From contig NC_072807.1 in NCBI RefSeq assembly GCF_028583425.1, forward strand, positions 29,517,001 to 29,581,000: a DNA stretch of 64,000 nucleotides. The letters run 5' to 3'. Position numbers and translations under genes: made by a program. Below are positions 47,680 through 58,200 of the stretch, piece by piece. Each line of letters starts with the position of its first letter. Positions within the stretch are counted from its first letter, which is position 1. The DNA is from Eublepharis macularius (Eukaryota > Chordata > Lepidosauria > Squamata > Eublepharidae). The notes beneath the pieces are model-generated. The model was not told the DNA's origin. It saw nothing but the letters and a program-made list of their open reading frames with translations, and searched no databases.

Positions 47680-48603
47680 GTGAACTAAAGGCACTTTGAA
47701 AGCACCATAGAAAGATTGTGACACGCAAGGAGTCATGACAGACCCACAGTTATTTCTCAGTAGTCAAATCAATGTGGAAGAAACTTTAGAACTCTAGGTC
47801 AAAATATCCATTACATCATCTTATCCGTATGAAAATGAAAAATGGAGTCTCATCCATATATTTATGCTACCTCTTTCCAAATGTCTGAGTATCCTCAACT
47901 AGCAGTTTCATTTAGATAGTTAAAACAATAGTATCCCAGATAAACTTCACAATGCAAATACCATCAGGCAGAACTATTATCCCCTCTCTCACACACCTCC
48001 TTTGGAACCAGTTCATTGGATGGGGGTTAATAAGCAGAGCACAGAGCTTTCCATTACAAAAATTGGCAAGCGGTCCAGAAGGATACCCCTGAAAGCCACC
48101 AAGAGATCCATTAGAATCAGCCTAGACACATTCCCTTTATATATCTCACTGCAGGTTATCCATCAGGGTGACCAATGCAATTTCCTTAATCGGCAGTTTC
48201 ATAACCATGTCAGAAATCAGACTAAAATAGGTCCAGGTCATCCTAGGACTAGTAGATGTCTTATATTTGCACTACATTCAATGCTGGAACAGTTAGGAAA
48301 GCTGCAAATGACCTTATCTGCAAAGTGTGAGAATAAGCAAGTCACAGGGATCCACTGAGCTCCCTCATCATCTGGAAAAGCTCTGCTAGATAACACTGAA
48401 TACACAGAGTGGTGGCGGGGAATACTCAATATCCATAGCAACAGTACTTAGCTAACTTTCAAATGATCACATATTTCTCTTATTGATTTAATACTATTAT
48501 TCTTTAAAACGTTCTCTAACACTGATGTAGACAAATTGCTTGCCTCCATCTTATTTGGATTTTTTTGTTGATTTCTCTGATGTCTGCTTAAAAATTATTT
48601 TTA
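47680..48603. other. Intergenic, nothing recognised
   Basis: No supported gene. The 118-codon open frame at 48,002-48,358 has no recognisable domain and no flanking splice or promoter support. Confidence 0.4.
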
Positions 48604-48874
48604 CAAATAATAATAATATTCAAATTATATTATACTGCCATTCAGGATGACTTAACAACTGCTCAGAGCAGTTAACAAAGTATGCCATTATTGTCCCCAC
48701 AACAAAACACCCTGTGAGGTGGGTGGAGCTGGGTGGGGCTGAGAGAGCTAGAAGCTGAGAGAGCTAGAAGCTGTGACTGACCCAAGGTCACCCAGCTGGC
48801 TTCAAGTGGAGGAGTGAGGAATCAAACCCAGTTCTCCAGATTAGAGTCCCACGTTCTTAACCACTACACCAAAT
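48604..48874 (-). mobile_element. tRNA-headed SINE
   Basis: Same family as 24,657, with TAATAATA tail at the left, CCCAAGGTCACCCAGCTGGC in the middle and CTTAACCACTACACCAAATA at the right. It contains a short internal duplication of GCTGAGAGAGCTAGAA. Confidence 0.82.
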
Positions 48875-49507
48875 AGTTGCATTTACTGATTTCAGAGACC
48901 CAAAGTATAATGTCAGTAAATTTACAACCATGCATTTCAGCTAAATTGGGTGAGTAACACACCCAATTAAACATCAGTGGTTTCTAAATTTAGTTCATAG
49001 TCATTATAAATGCACCATTCCATCCATGCAGAGCAGAAGTGGAGTTGCAGTCAGAGAGCTTATAGTTAAATAGAGTATAACAGGGTAAGTATTTATTTGG
49101 GCCTGAAGTAAAATCAGCCCACAGACGACCAGCAGTTGCTCCATTTCCTACTAGTTTATTCAGACATCTTTTAGCCCTGGGCCACCTCGTCTCAGTTGGC
49201 TTTGGAAGAGAGGAGAGGAGAATCTTCCACAAACGTGAGCTACAGTAAACATGTTCAATGCAGTTTCTTTTTCCATCCCAGGATAAGCAGTGTGCTTGCC
49301 TGTGACTTTCAGCTACATACTTGCAGGTATAAGGGAGACCAAGGAAATTTCAGCCTCTCTGCAAGGTGTTGTGTTTTAAATTGGCCGTCTGGGAAATCTG
49401 GTTGCTGAATATTGCAGCGGAAACTGTGACTTGAGAGTTCAGCCTGCACCTAGCTGTCTCCTCCTCATGTGCCCATTGCCCTGTGCCATATGACACTGCC
49501 TTATACT

Positions 49508-49767
49508 CAGGGCTTTTTTTCAGCAGGAACGCGGTGGAACGGAGTTCTGGAACCTCTTGAAAATGGTCACATGGCTGGTGCCCCCACCCCATGATCTCCA
49601 GACAGAGGGGAGTTTAGATTGCCCTCCGCGCTGCTGGAGCAGCGCTGAGGGCAATCTAAACTCCCCTCTGTCTGGAGATCATGGGGTGGGGGCACCAGCC
49701 ATGTGACCATTTTCTCCGAGGGCAACCCACTGAGTCCCAGCACCTCTTTTCCCAGAAAAAAGCCCTG
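49508..49767. mobile_element. hAT-type MITE, 260 bp, inside the SINE
   Basis: Ends CAGGGCTTTTTTTC and AAAAAAGCCCTG. A perfect 8-bp target duplication CTTATACT, which is SINE sequence, lies at 49,500-49,507 and 49,768-49,775. It has the same length as the copy at 7,206 and the same internal hairpin around GATCTCCAGACAGAGGGGAG. Confidence 0.9.
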
Positions 49768-49918
49768 CTTATACTGAATCAGACCACTGGTCCATCATAG
49801 TATTGTCTACTCAGACTGGCTGCAGCTCTCCATGGTCTCAGGCCTCAGGTGAGGTCTTTTACATTGCCTAGTATCTTGTTCTTTAACTGGAGATGTTGCT
49901 GATTGAACCTGGGACCTT

Positions 49919-50089
49919 GGTCATTTTCACACGTCTTATTGGCTCCAGTATGTTGCACAAAGCTCCCGCAAAGACAGCATCTTCCTGGCACGATTTCCTG
50001 GTTCTCACGCAAAATCACGCCAGGAAGATGCTGTCCTTGCGGGAGCTTTGCACGATGTACCGGACCCAGTAAGACGTGTGAAAATGGCC
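49919..50089. mobile_element. 171-bp palindromic MITE with 3-bp TSD, inside the SINE
   Basis: Ends GGTCATTTTCACACGTCTTA and TAAGACGTGTGAAAATGGCC are inverted repeats with one mismatch. Inner arms around GACAGCATCTTCCTGGC also pair. CTT flanks both sides (49,916-49,918 and 50,090-50,092), and removing the element plus one CTT restores SINE sequence. Confidence 0.8.
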
Positions 50090-50394
50090 CTTCTGTATGC
50101 CAAGCAGACGTTATTCCACTAAGCCATTACTGTGGCTATTACTGTAACTCCTGGCTGTCTCCTCCTCATGTGCCCATACATCTTGGGTTACAGTTGAGGA
50201 TACATGTGTGCATGATCTTGTTTCTTCAACCTCTTTCTAAGCCCTTTCGTAAAAAAATACAAAAGTTTTCTCTTATGAGACAGAGAGAAAGAGATGTGAT
50301 CACATCTTTTTTACATTTTCCATGGCACTTCTCAGCGCAGCAACAGGTATTGCAGCATTCTAGTAAACATGTGAGACTTTGCAACCAGGAAAAA

Positions 50395-51360
50395 TATAAT
50401 CAAAAAATCAAATACAGAGATGAAGAAATGCTGAAATAACATAAGCAACTCTAGGACTAACATAGATGCAGAGGAGTTAGCCGTGTTAGTCTGTGGTAGT
50501 AAAATCAAGAAGAGTCCAGTAGCACCTTTAAGACTAACCAATTTTATTGTAGCATAATTGCTCCCTCCCCCTTCCTCCCCCTAATTGCCTCTTCTCTCTC
50601 CTGCTCTTCTGTATTTGACCAGTCTCTGTATCAGGCATCTGACGAAGAGAACTTGATTCTCGAAAGCTTATGCTACAATAAAATTGGTTAGTCTTAAAGG
50701 TGCTATTGGACTCTTTTTGATTCTAGGACTAACATTAGACAACATAGAACTACCTAGCAGGGTCATACTCAAAGAAACAGGTAATACATATGAGCACATA
50801 TTTAAAGCAACAGACAGTACATAAGGCAACATAATGAGGAAGTCTATGGTCCCTAACTCATTAGAGAAGCATCTCTTTGAGACCCCCTCCCTACAATACA
50901 GCCCTCCTATCTGAGTAAAAAATCCTTTTGAATAATTCAGTTTTGCATTGTTTGCAGAAAGCCAGGAGAGTGAGGGCTTTTCTAACCTCCTCAGGCAGGC
51001 CGTTCCGCAAGGACCACCACAGAGAATGCTCATGTATGGGATACTGTTGATTTCGTGCATGTGCAGAGTGGCACCTGCAGGAGACCCTGTTCAGATGAGT
51101 GAAACAGCCATGGTGGGACATAGAGAGAGAGGTGGTCCCATAGGTATGCTGGACCAAGGCCATGAAGAGCTTTGTATGTGATGACCAATACCTTGAACTG
51201 AGCACAGTAGCTCATAGGTAGCCAATGGAGCAACTGCAGGATGGGAGTGATATTCATTCTCCTGCTCACTCCTGATAACAGCTGAGCTACAGCGTTTTGC
51301 ACCAACTGGAGTCTCCAAGTTAACTTGGACAGGAGACCTATATCTGCAGTATGATTGGAG
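50395..51360 (-). mobile_element. L2-like LINE fragment
   Basis: Minus-strand reading of about 51,030-51,350 gives WRLQLVQNAVAQLLSGVSRR, then ILQLLHWLPMSYCAQFKVLV and TYKALHGLGPAYL. This is the C-terminal signature of L2-clade reverse transcriptase frames. The 3' UTR follows towards 50,400 and is shared with 43,562-43,870. A retroelement copy interrupts it at 50,464-50,722. The fragment is 5'-truncated. Confidence 0.75.
50464..50722 (+). mobile_element. Inverted-tail retroelement, with 13-bp TSD
   Basis: The left end AGATGCAGAGGAGTTAGCCG and the CCAGTAGCACC to TTGTAGCATAA block are an inverted copy of the right-hand tail (TTATGCTACAATAAAATTGG to GGACTCTTTTTGATT). The middle is pyrimidine-rich. 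A perfect 13-bp target duplication CTAGGACTAACAT lies at 50,451-50,463 and 50,723-50,735. Same family as 1,360-1,592. Class uncertain, possibly Penelope-like. Confidence 0.8.
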
Positions 51361-52990
51361 AAATTGTAGAAAATTATTTCCCACTCCCACCCTTGGCAGA
51401 AGTACATTTCCACAAGTGAAAAAGCAGGTTAGTATCAAACCCTTGATCTTTTATTTAAAATGTTTATCTCTTGTCTTTGCGCCAGTGTTGGGCCCTGAGG
51501 CAGATAATAAACAATTTTAGATATTATCCATTATGAGCAAAACTGAAATTGGTAAAATAGAAAGTAAATCATAATTTTTTTTAAAAAATCATCAAAAATG
51601 AAGTATTTATTGCTGTTTTACGAGGTTTTAATTTTGCTTTTGGTTTGTGATCGATCTCTTTGGTCGTATTCTACAGCTGCTTGTACATTCTGGTTTCAAT
51701 GGCATTATACTCCTGTTAATAGAGATTTGAAACCAAGTTTCCTACTCTTACAGTGAAATCGTAAGCAGAGTTACTCCAGTCTAAGCCCTTTGAAATCAAT
51801 GTGCTTAGACTGTAGTCCAACAATGTAACCATTACATCAGTAATGGTTAACAGGAATTTACAGAGATTATTGAGAAGCCTTTTGAACATCCAAAAGGGAC
51901 AGTATCACAGCAAACTATGATTATTGTTAAATCAGCAATATTTTCATCTAGTAAATTAATTCTTTCAGTGTATATTAGTTTACTCTATTATCGGCATCAT
52001 GTTTCGGACTGTGTATTACTCATCCTTCTGATTTTGTTTTATTTTTGATGCCTCGAGAATCTTAATAGGAACAAAAGGCAGAATGGATCCTGAACAATTC
52101 ATTCATTTCCCCTGAATCTGGAGTGTGTATTTCTGGGAACTGGGCTATGAATAGAGAGCTGGGAAGAAAGACCGTGGAGTAATTATGGTAGAAGAAGGAA
52201 AGGAAATTGCTTAAGACAAATTTATTTTTTTGTGTGTGTGTTAGCAAAATTGGGAGCCTAATTTAAAGGCCTGCTACATGATCATTAGCAGTAGGCTGGG
52301 ACAGAAAATCTGTACCGGAAAACTGATCTGCCTGGTTTTCTGCCTCAGTGTTAGATTTTGGTTTAGAGTGCATGCGGCGATTTCTTTTGATACCTGTGCT
52401 GAAGATAACTATGTTGAGACATACCACAAAAACATGATGAATCAGGATTCGTCTGAGCCCATGCGTCCAATGTAAATCAGAAGTGAGTGGCATAGAGTTC
52501 AGTTGGACTTGCTCCAGAATAAATGTGCATAGGATGGAAAGTCAAAACTTATGCATGTTTACTCAGAGGTAAAGCCCACCATGTCCAGTAGTGTAAATAT
52601 AATACCAGTGCTGTTAAGATGCTTTAAATATTGGGCAGAATCCATAGTTAATCAGTTTTAAGTTGGGTGAAGAGCTGTAGACATGTATAATTTCCCTAGC
52701 TCATACAGTAGCAGTCCAAAACCATTCTGTAGTCTCCTTTCACTCTTTACTTTCTGTTTTTCTATCACTTGCCTTTGAAAATTTCAGCTATCTCATATGC
52801 TGCGTATCTCATATGCAGCAAATGTTTAGAAGTATGAATAATTCTGCCACACTCTGTATAAAATGCCCAGCTTGCATAAGCAGCAACACACTATTTGTAT
52901 GGATTTTCCATACAAGATGAAATTTTAACAGGTATCTTCACAACTGTGGAGACATTATCAGGTATGAGAGATGAAATGATACTAACTTCT
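51361..52990. other. Intergenic, one old palindromic repeat only
   Basis: A diverged repeat A lies at about 51,749-51,817 (GTAAGCAGAGTTACTCCAGT, then CTAAGCCC). A related short repeat is possible near 52,500-52,580. Otherwise nothing is recognised. Confidence 0.4.
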
Positions 52991-52999
52991 ATTTCTTAC

Positions 53000-53900
53000 A
53001 TTTTAGACCTGTTCTGGTCAGACCTAATTCAGATATAGGCAGGCATGTAAGAAACCCTGAGCATCTAGTTAGCTTTCCTACATCGAATCATTTGACTCCT
53101 GGCAAGAGATACACTACAGATAACGTTCTAGGTTCGTTACTGGCTATAGCACACAAGTAATACTTATTACAATATATTTATTCAGCATTCTTTATATCAG
53201 CTCAATCAACAGACAATCGTACCATCCATTATAATAGCTACATAGATCATTACAGGAGAGCAATTACATGAGTCCAAAAAAGTATCTTACCCAAAGATAA
53301 GAAGGTCATGAGCAAGGAGCTCCTTCTAGGAATAATCTCCCTCTCAATGCAGCTTGTCATATTTATAGGGTTTCTGAACCTTTTCCTAATGCTAACTCTG
53401 TCCTGCTTTAAAGGGGTGTACATTTTTGGCTAACTTATTATCTTGTAACTTCAAGCACCGGACAAGGTTATCCATATTTGAAACATCCCCTTAAAATATA
53501 TAAAAATAGTTCATTCTTGCTACGTCTTATCTTAACAAAGGCTATGTAAAGTTACAAGTTTCTCATACATATGAATATCTTTTGGCCTTCAACCAATACA
53601 TCTGCCCTTGAGTAATATTACCAGTTTCTATGAAGTTAAACATTCCTGCTAATCTCAGATGCCCTCTGCACCTGGGCCTTCATACTCTGTATATAGTGAT
53701 ACATCAAATGGCTCTTCTAATCTACCTGAGGCCATACAACTGTGTTACTCTGTTGTTTCATGCTCCTCTCCAAGGTTGTTGTATTCGAGGCCTCTAGATT
53801 CCCTTTGTATAATTATAGGGTTGGGGTAGTTGCATGTCAGATTATGGGGCCTGTTTCAGGGTGCAAAGGCATCTTCTATGTCTTTCTTGGTCATATCTAG
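53000..53900 (-). mobile_element. Possible solo LTR (retroviral or LTR-element fossil)
   Basis: On the minus strand a TATA box TATAAATATG (53,359-53,368) is followed about 180 nt later by the poly(A) signal AATAAA (53,177-53,182), the spacing expected within an LTR. There is no recognisable protein. Both ends are uncertain and no target duplication was found, so this is a weak call. It appears old. Confidence 0.25.
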
Positions 53901-54889
53901 CAACTGTTCTCCTATAGCTCTAGCTACATCCATGGCAGACCTTAATTTCAAAAGGCAGGAATCCATACTGGAAATGCCCCTTACGCAATCTGTTTGCTGT
54001 TAAAAACTCAGCTACCGTTATGTCCTCTGTAAACTTTAGACCTAAAATCTAAAAGACAGCAAAGTGTATCATGCCAGTGACTTGTGTTTTTTCTCTGCTT
54101 GCCATGGCTACTGTTTCATGCCCATCTACAACCTTAGTCTCTGCCAATTCACAGAGAAGCCTCAAAAACTTATTTTTCACCTCTTGTGCCTGCTTTTTTA
54201 AAATTCTGATCACATGTTAGAAGGTGAACTGTGGCTCAATTGATTTATCATATCCTGCAGCCGCTGGAAAAATGAAAAAGCCATATGCAGAGGGCGTGAG
54301 TAGAATGAAGGTGCTGGGTTACTTCGTACATTTCTCCCCTGCAATGGGATTAAATTTCACTGAGGGGAAAAGCATGTTTTGATATCCGGCTTTGCTATAC
54401 TGGCTGGAAACCAATCTTTTCTCCATAAACCTCACCAAGTGTGGCGTAACATCCCCAATTCATCTTGAAGCTTTGTTTTAGGAATTGCCCAGCAATGCTG
54501 CTCTGTTTCTACCCACTCTGAGCCTGATGGGCTCGGAAAGTCAAATGAATCATCTGCCTAGTGCATCATGTAAATGGGAATCTCCAATCATGCGTTTGAT
54601 CTTTTATCTCTCCCCTCCCCCCCCACCCCAGGAATGAGGTCAAAGGCCTATTTTGTAGTTGGAGATTTTTTACATTCACCCATCTGAAAGCAGAAACCTT
54701 CGTCTGCAGCTTTGAATGCTTGCTGGCTGTCCATTAAGAGCTGTTCTATCCTGCAACAAAGATAGGCTTGAGAGCTGTGGGTGGGACCTGGTGGTGCACG
54801 CATGCTCTTACGTCCCGCAGCCCCCCTCCATTTCATTCTCCCTAGCCTCCTCCCCTCCTTTCTCCTCCCACTCCTGTCCAGAGCTATCA
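53901..54889. other. Intergenic, nothing recognised
   Basis: No exon or clear repeat. The sequence becomes purine/pyrimidine-skewed towards the SCG3 promoter. Confidence 0.35.
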
Positions 54890-55272
54890 ACGGGGAAAGG
54901 AACTGGCTCATCTACTGATATCTGGGGGCGGGGGGAGGTGGGGGAGAAAGAGGGAGGCTAAGCGAGAAGGGATCCAGCCGCATCCCAGAGCAAGCTGCAT
55001 GCCTGCTTGCCTTCTCTAGCAGCAAATGACGCGTCTGTGACTTCAGCACCAGCAGGGCTGGACAGCTCCCGATTCAGCAAGCTACCTCTGCTAGCTGGAA
55101 TCAATCGAGTCAGTGGGGAGGCACCAGCGCGGCAAAGCCTGCTGAAGAAAGGGAAGGAGGTGCCCTCCCCTTTATCTTGTCTCAGCAGCCCTCTGCTCTC
55201 CTCAAGCTCTGCAAGGGAGGCTTTCTTCAAACTGCAGCCAAAGCAGCCAGGAAAGACTGAAGGGACAGAAGG
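54890..55272 (+). promoter_or_regulatory. SCG3: Probable SCG3 promoter and 5' UTR
   Basis: GC-enriched region directly upstream of the SCG3 start codon, without an evident TATA box. It contains a CRE-like TGACGCGTC at 55,028-55,036 and a two-part REST site at 55,042-55,069. The transcription start cannot be placed from sequence alone. Open frames here on both strands lack coding support. Confidence 0.55.
55042..55069 (+). promoter_or_regulatory. Expanded-spacing REST (NRSF/RE1) site
   Basis: Left half-site TTCAGCACC (55,042-55,050) matches the RE1 consensus at 9 of 9 positions. Right half-site GGACAGCTCC (55,060-55,069) matches GGACAGCGCC at 9 of 10. The halves are separated by 9 nt instead of the canonical 2. 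This corresponds to the known non-canonical RE1 class with half-site centres 16-19 bp apart. REST silences neuronal and neuroendocrine genes, which suits SCG3. Confidence 0.72.
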
Positions 55273-58200
55273 ATGTTTCTCAAGCTGGTTGCCCTAGTTC
55301 CTGTGCTGGCACTGATTGTAGGCCAAGTACATGGCTTCCCAAAGCCCGAAGCCACCAGAGGAGGTAGGTTCTCTCTTTTAACTCATCTGAACTTTACATG
55401 ATTGTAGGTGCCGTTTTAAAACTTTCCGGTATTTGGGTCGTTGTAGTCGCTTACTCTGACCATTCATGGCCTTATAGCATGAAAAAGAGCATTAAGAATC
55501 TGATTTCGACATACCAAGTTGGTGCAACCAACTATTATTTGCCCTTCTCTTTAGAAATTATTTCCAAGGTTCTAATTTTTTTTTATGGTCAGCAATTGAA
55601 GAGTTTGCCTAGTTAAACAGGAAAATGATAACTTAATTCCCACCCCTCCACCCCCGACACCTGGAGAAAATGAATGTTCGTTTATTCTGGCTTTCCTTTC
55701 CAATTGATTTCAGTCATTCTAGAGTGTATTATGGGCAGTCTTGTCTGTAGTGCAGCAATTTCCACATCTCTGTTGGTGGGCTTGCTGTGAATGTTGGTGA
55801 TCTTTTTAAGCTCTTGATTATTCCAATCCGATTAGAGGTTACTTCTATTTTGGTCCAGCTCTTATATGGGGTTTTTAAAATGTGTGTGTTAAAAGGTTTT
55901 CTGATGAAGAAATACAGGGATGGTCCATCATGGGGGAGGTATTAAAGGTGCGCTTAGACAAAGAAAGAACCAGCCCAGCTGTTTGTTTCTTCTCTAACTT
56001 AAAGGCTTCCCTTGTCTGACTGTGAGTTATTTTCAGTATCTTGTGTGTGTGTGTGTTTTTATTACAAGCATTTCTATTTATAGAAGTGTGTGGCACTAAT
56101 GTAGGAAAATCTTAAACATCATGATTTGTTTATTGTTATTTTGCAAGGCATGAGTGTGTATATATGTATGTGTACGTGATTACGTATCACATCTGTATGT
56201 ACATGTGTGTCCCTTTTCCTAGATAAAGCCATACACAACAGAGAATTAAGCGTAGAGAGACCACTAGAAGAACAGGTAGGTCAAACTAATATCTGAACAA
56301 ATATTCTTTGGCATTTTTACAATGAGCAGATAAGAAGATAACGTTGCCTTTTCATCCGGGGAAGTCCCAATGGTTTCTAGGAATTCTTTTCAGAATAGTA
56401 ACTGTGTGAGATGCTGTAGCAAAAACATCGGAATCCTTTGCCACTACAAAGGCTAACAATTACATAGCCTGAACACATACCTGCTTACCTGAGTACTTGA
56501 ATGTGAATCCCACAGAGTTTAATGGAGGTCATGCCCAGGTGTGCATTGACTTCTAACCATGTGGTTGAGGCAAGAGCCTATTTTATTAGGTGTATGGAGA
56601 TCAGATTCATGCATCTGACATTTATTTACAGCCTGCCTGTTAATTCAGAGTATTTCAAAAGCAGCGAAGAGATTAAAAACTAATAATATCCATAAAACTC
56701 AGCAACGATGTAATGAATTTAAGGAGCAGTAGTTAAAATAGCAACAACATAGAGAGGCCAGTTAAAAGCTTAGACCAATCAAAGGGCCTTCAACTGGTAC
56801 ATAAATGCCGTTAGGGATGGCATCAAGTGAGTGTCTCAGGGGAAGGAGTTCCATAACCAGGACAGGAACGTAGAGAAAGCCCCATCTGTGCCTCATCTCG
56901 GAAGGCAGGGCACCTTAACTTCAGGTGCCAGGGACTGAAATGGCAACTCTTTATATGCAAAATGTGTACTCTACCAACAAGTCACCAGTCCTTCTTTCAT
57001 GGTTCCATTCCTCTTTTAGCCACACCCATGTAGTGCAACATCCTTTTTAAAAAAAGAAAACATATAGAAGTTAAAGTATATCAATGTTTTTTAAAGGATA
57101 GCTTGTTGTGATACTAGTTGGTCTTTAAGGTACTACTGGACCTGAGACCTGCTCTTCTACACTGCTACCCACCTGAAACTATCCCATATTAGTGCTATTC
57201 TTTATTCTGCTAATAATTTTTGGAATTATTTCTGATAGCTTGTGCTCATGGGGAGAAAAATATCCCTTCTACTTATTTGTTCAACAAGACCCGTGAGAGC
57301 AGTTTATTATTGTATGTTTGTAGCATTTTCAGTGTACTGTGCAATTTTTTGCTAATTCCTTCCTGCAGCCGCCTTGATAAGAGTTCAGAGGGGTTGCCTA
57401 ATTCTTCATTTCTTATCTGGGTTTCTCCTATTGTTTTGCATAAGGAATATTAGTTTAGGAGATGCAAGAAATCAGTTGTGATACAGAAATCCCATGGGAT
57501 GGCATGGGGCTAGCTACCATCTCTCAGCATACACCTAGCTCACAAAGTTGTTGTCAAGAAAAATGAGACAAAAATTCCAAAGCTTTTACTCCACTGAAAA
57601 CTCGTAGAGGAGAAAAAGAAAGAGCAACAAAAATGCTGGGCTGTATTCCACCAAACAGAAATGCACCATGCCCTTTCCTTTGGTTTACTGTACCTCTTTT
57701 AATTTAAGGGCAAAGCTGGGCAGCGATTGGGTCCAGCTATTTTTTTTTTAAAGCAGGCTTGTGAAAATTCGAGACTTTCCATACTAAAGGAGCAGGAGTT
57801 TATTTTTAGAACAGGAGAAATGTAGCTCCCAGCATTAAGCTGGAGCATTATTTGTGCCTGGGGGAAGAGGGGGAACAGGATGCCTCGGGGCATTTGAGCC
57901 CAGGAATGGCTGTAGCCACTAGGTAGCCCTCAAGCATCTCCCCAAAGTCCTGCCCTGTGGGCCAGCCACATTATTGAGAAGGTGGGGTCAGAGAACCTGA
58001 GTGCTGCAGGTTTTCTATCTGGACCATCACTCATGTGGAAGAGGAAGGGGCTGTAGGACACTGGGCATTCAAGAGTTCTGAATGGGAGCTTATTTTTAGA
58101 ACAGGAAACAAACAAACAGTGGCAACAGATGGCTCCTAAAAGCATTGACACTGCAAATAACGTCTCATCGAGATACGCTAGGAATTCTGCCCTCTCAAGA

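Larger units (their letters stand above)
49477..50153 (-). mobile_element. tRNA-derived SINE with 24-bp TSD, split by two DNA transposons
   Basis: SINE segments lie at about 49,487-49,507, 49,768-49,918 and 50,090-50,137. Together they follow the order of the intact copy at 36,163. A perfect 24-bp target duplication, beginning GCTGTCTCCTCCTCATG and ending CCCAT, lies at 49,453-49,476 and 50,154-50,177. The open frame of 178 codons starting at 49,903 crosses these elements and is not a gene. Confidence 0.85.

Noticed and set aside
49903-50439. Plus-strand open frame of 178 codons
   Set aside because: It spans a SINE, a palindromic MITE and an L2 end; no protein family.
50891-51413. Overlapping minus-strand frames with RLQLVQNAVAQLL
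   Set aside because: Not a host gene; this is the reverse-transcriptase end of a truncated L2-like LINE.
55007-55297. Plus-strand frame overlapping the SCG3 start
   Set aside because: It opens with a non-ATG codon and reads through the 5' UTR out of frame with SCG3.
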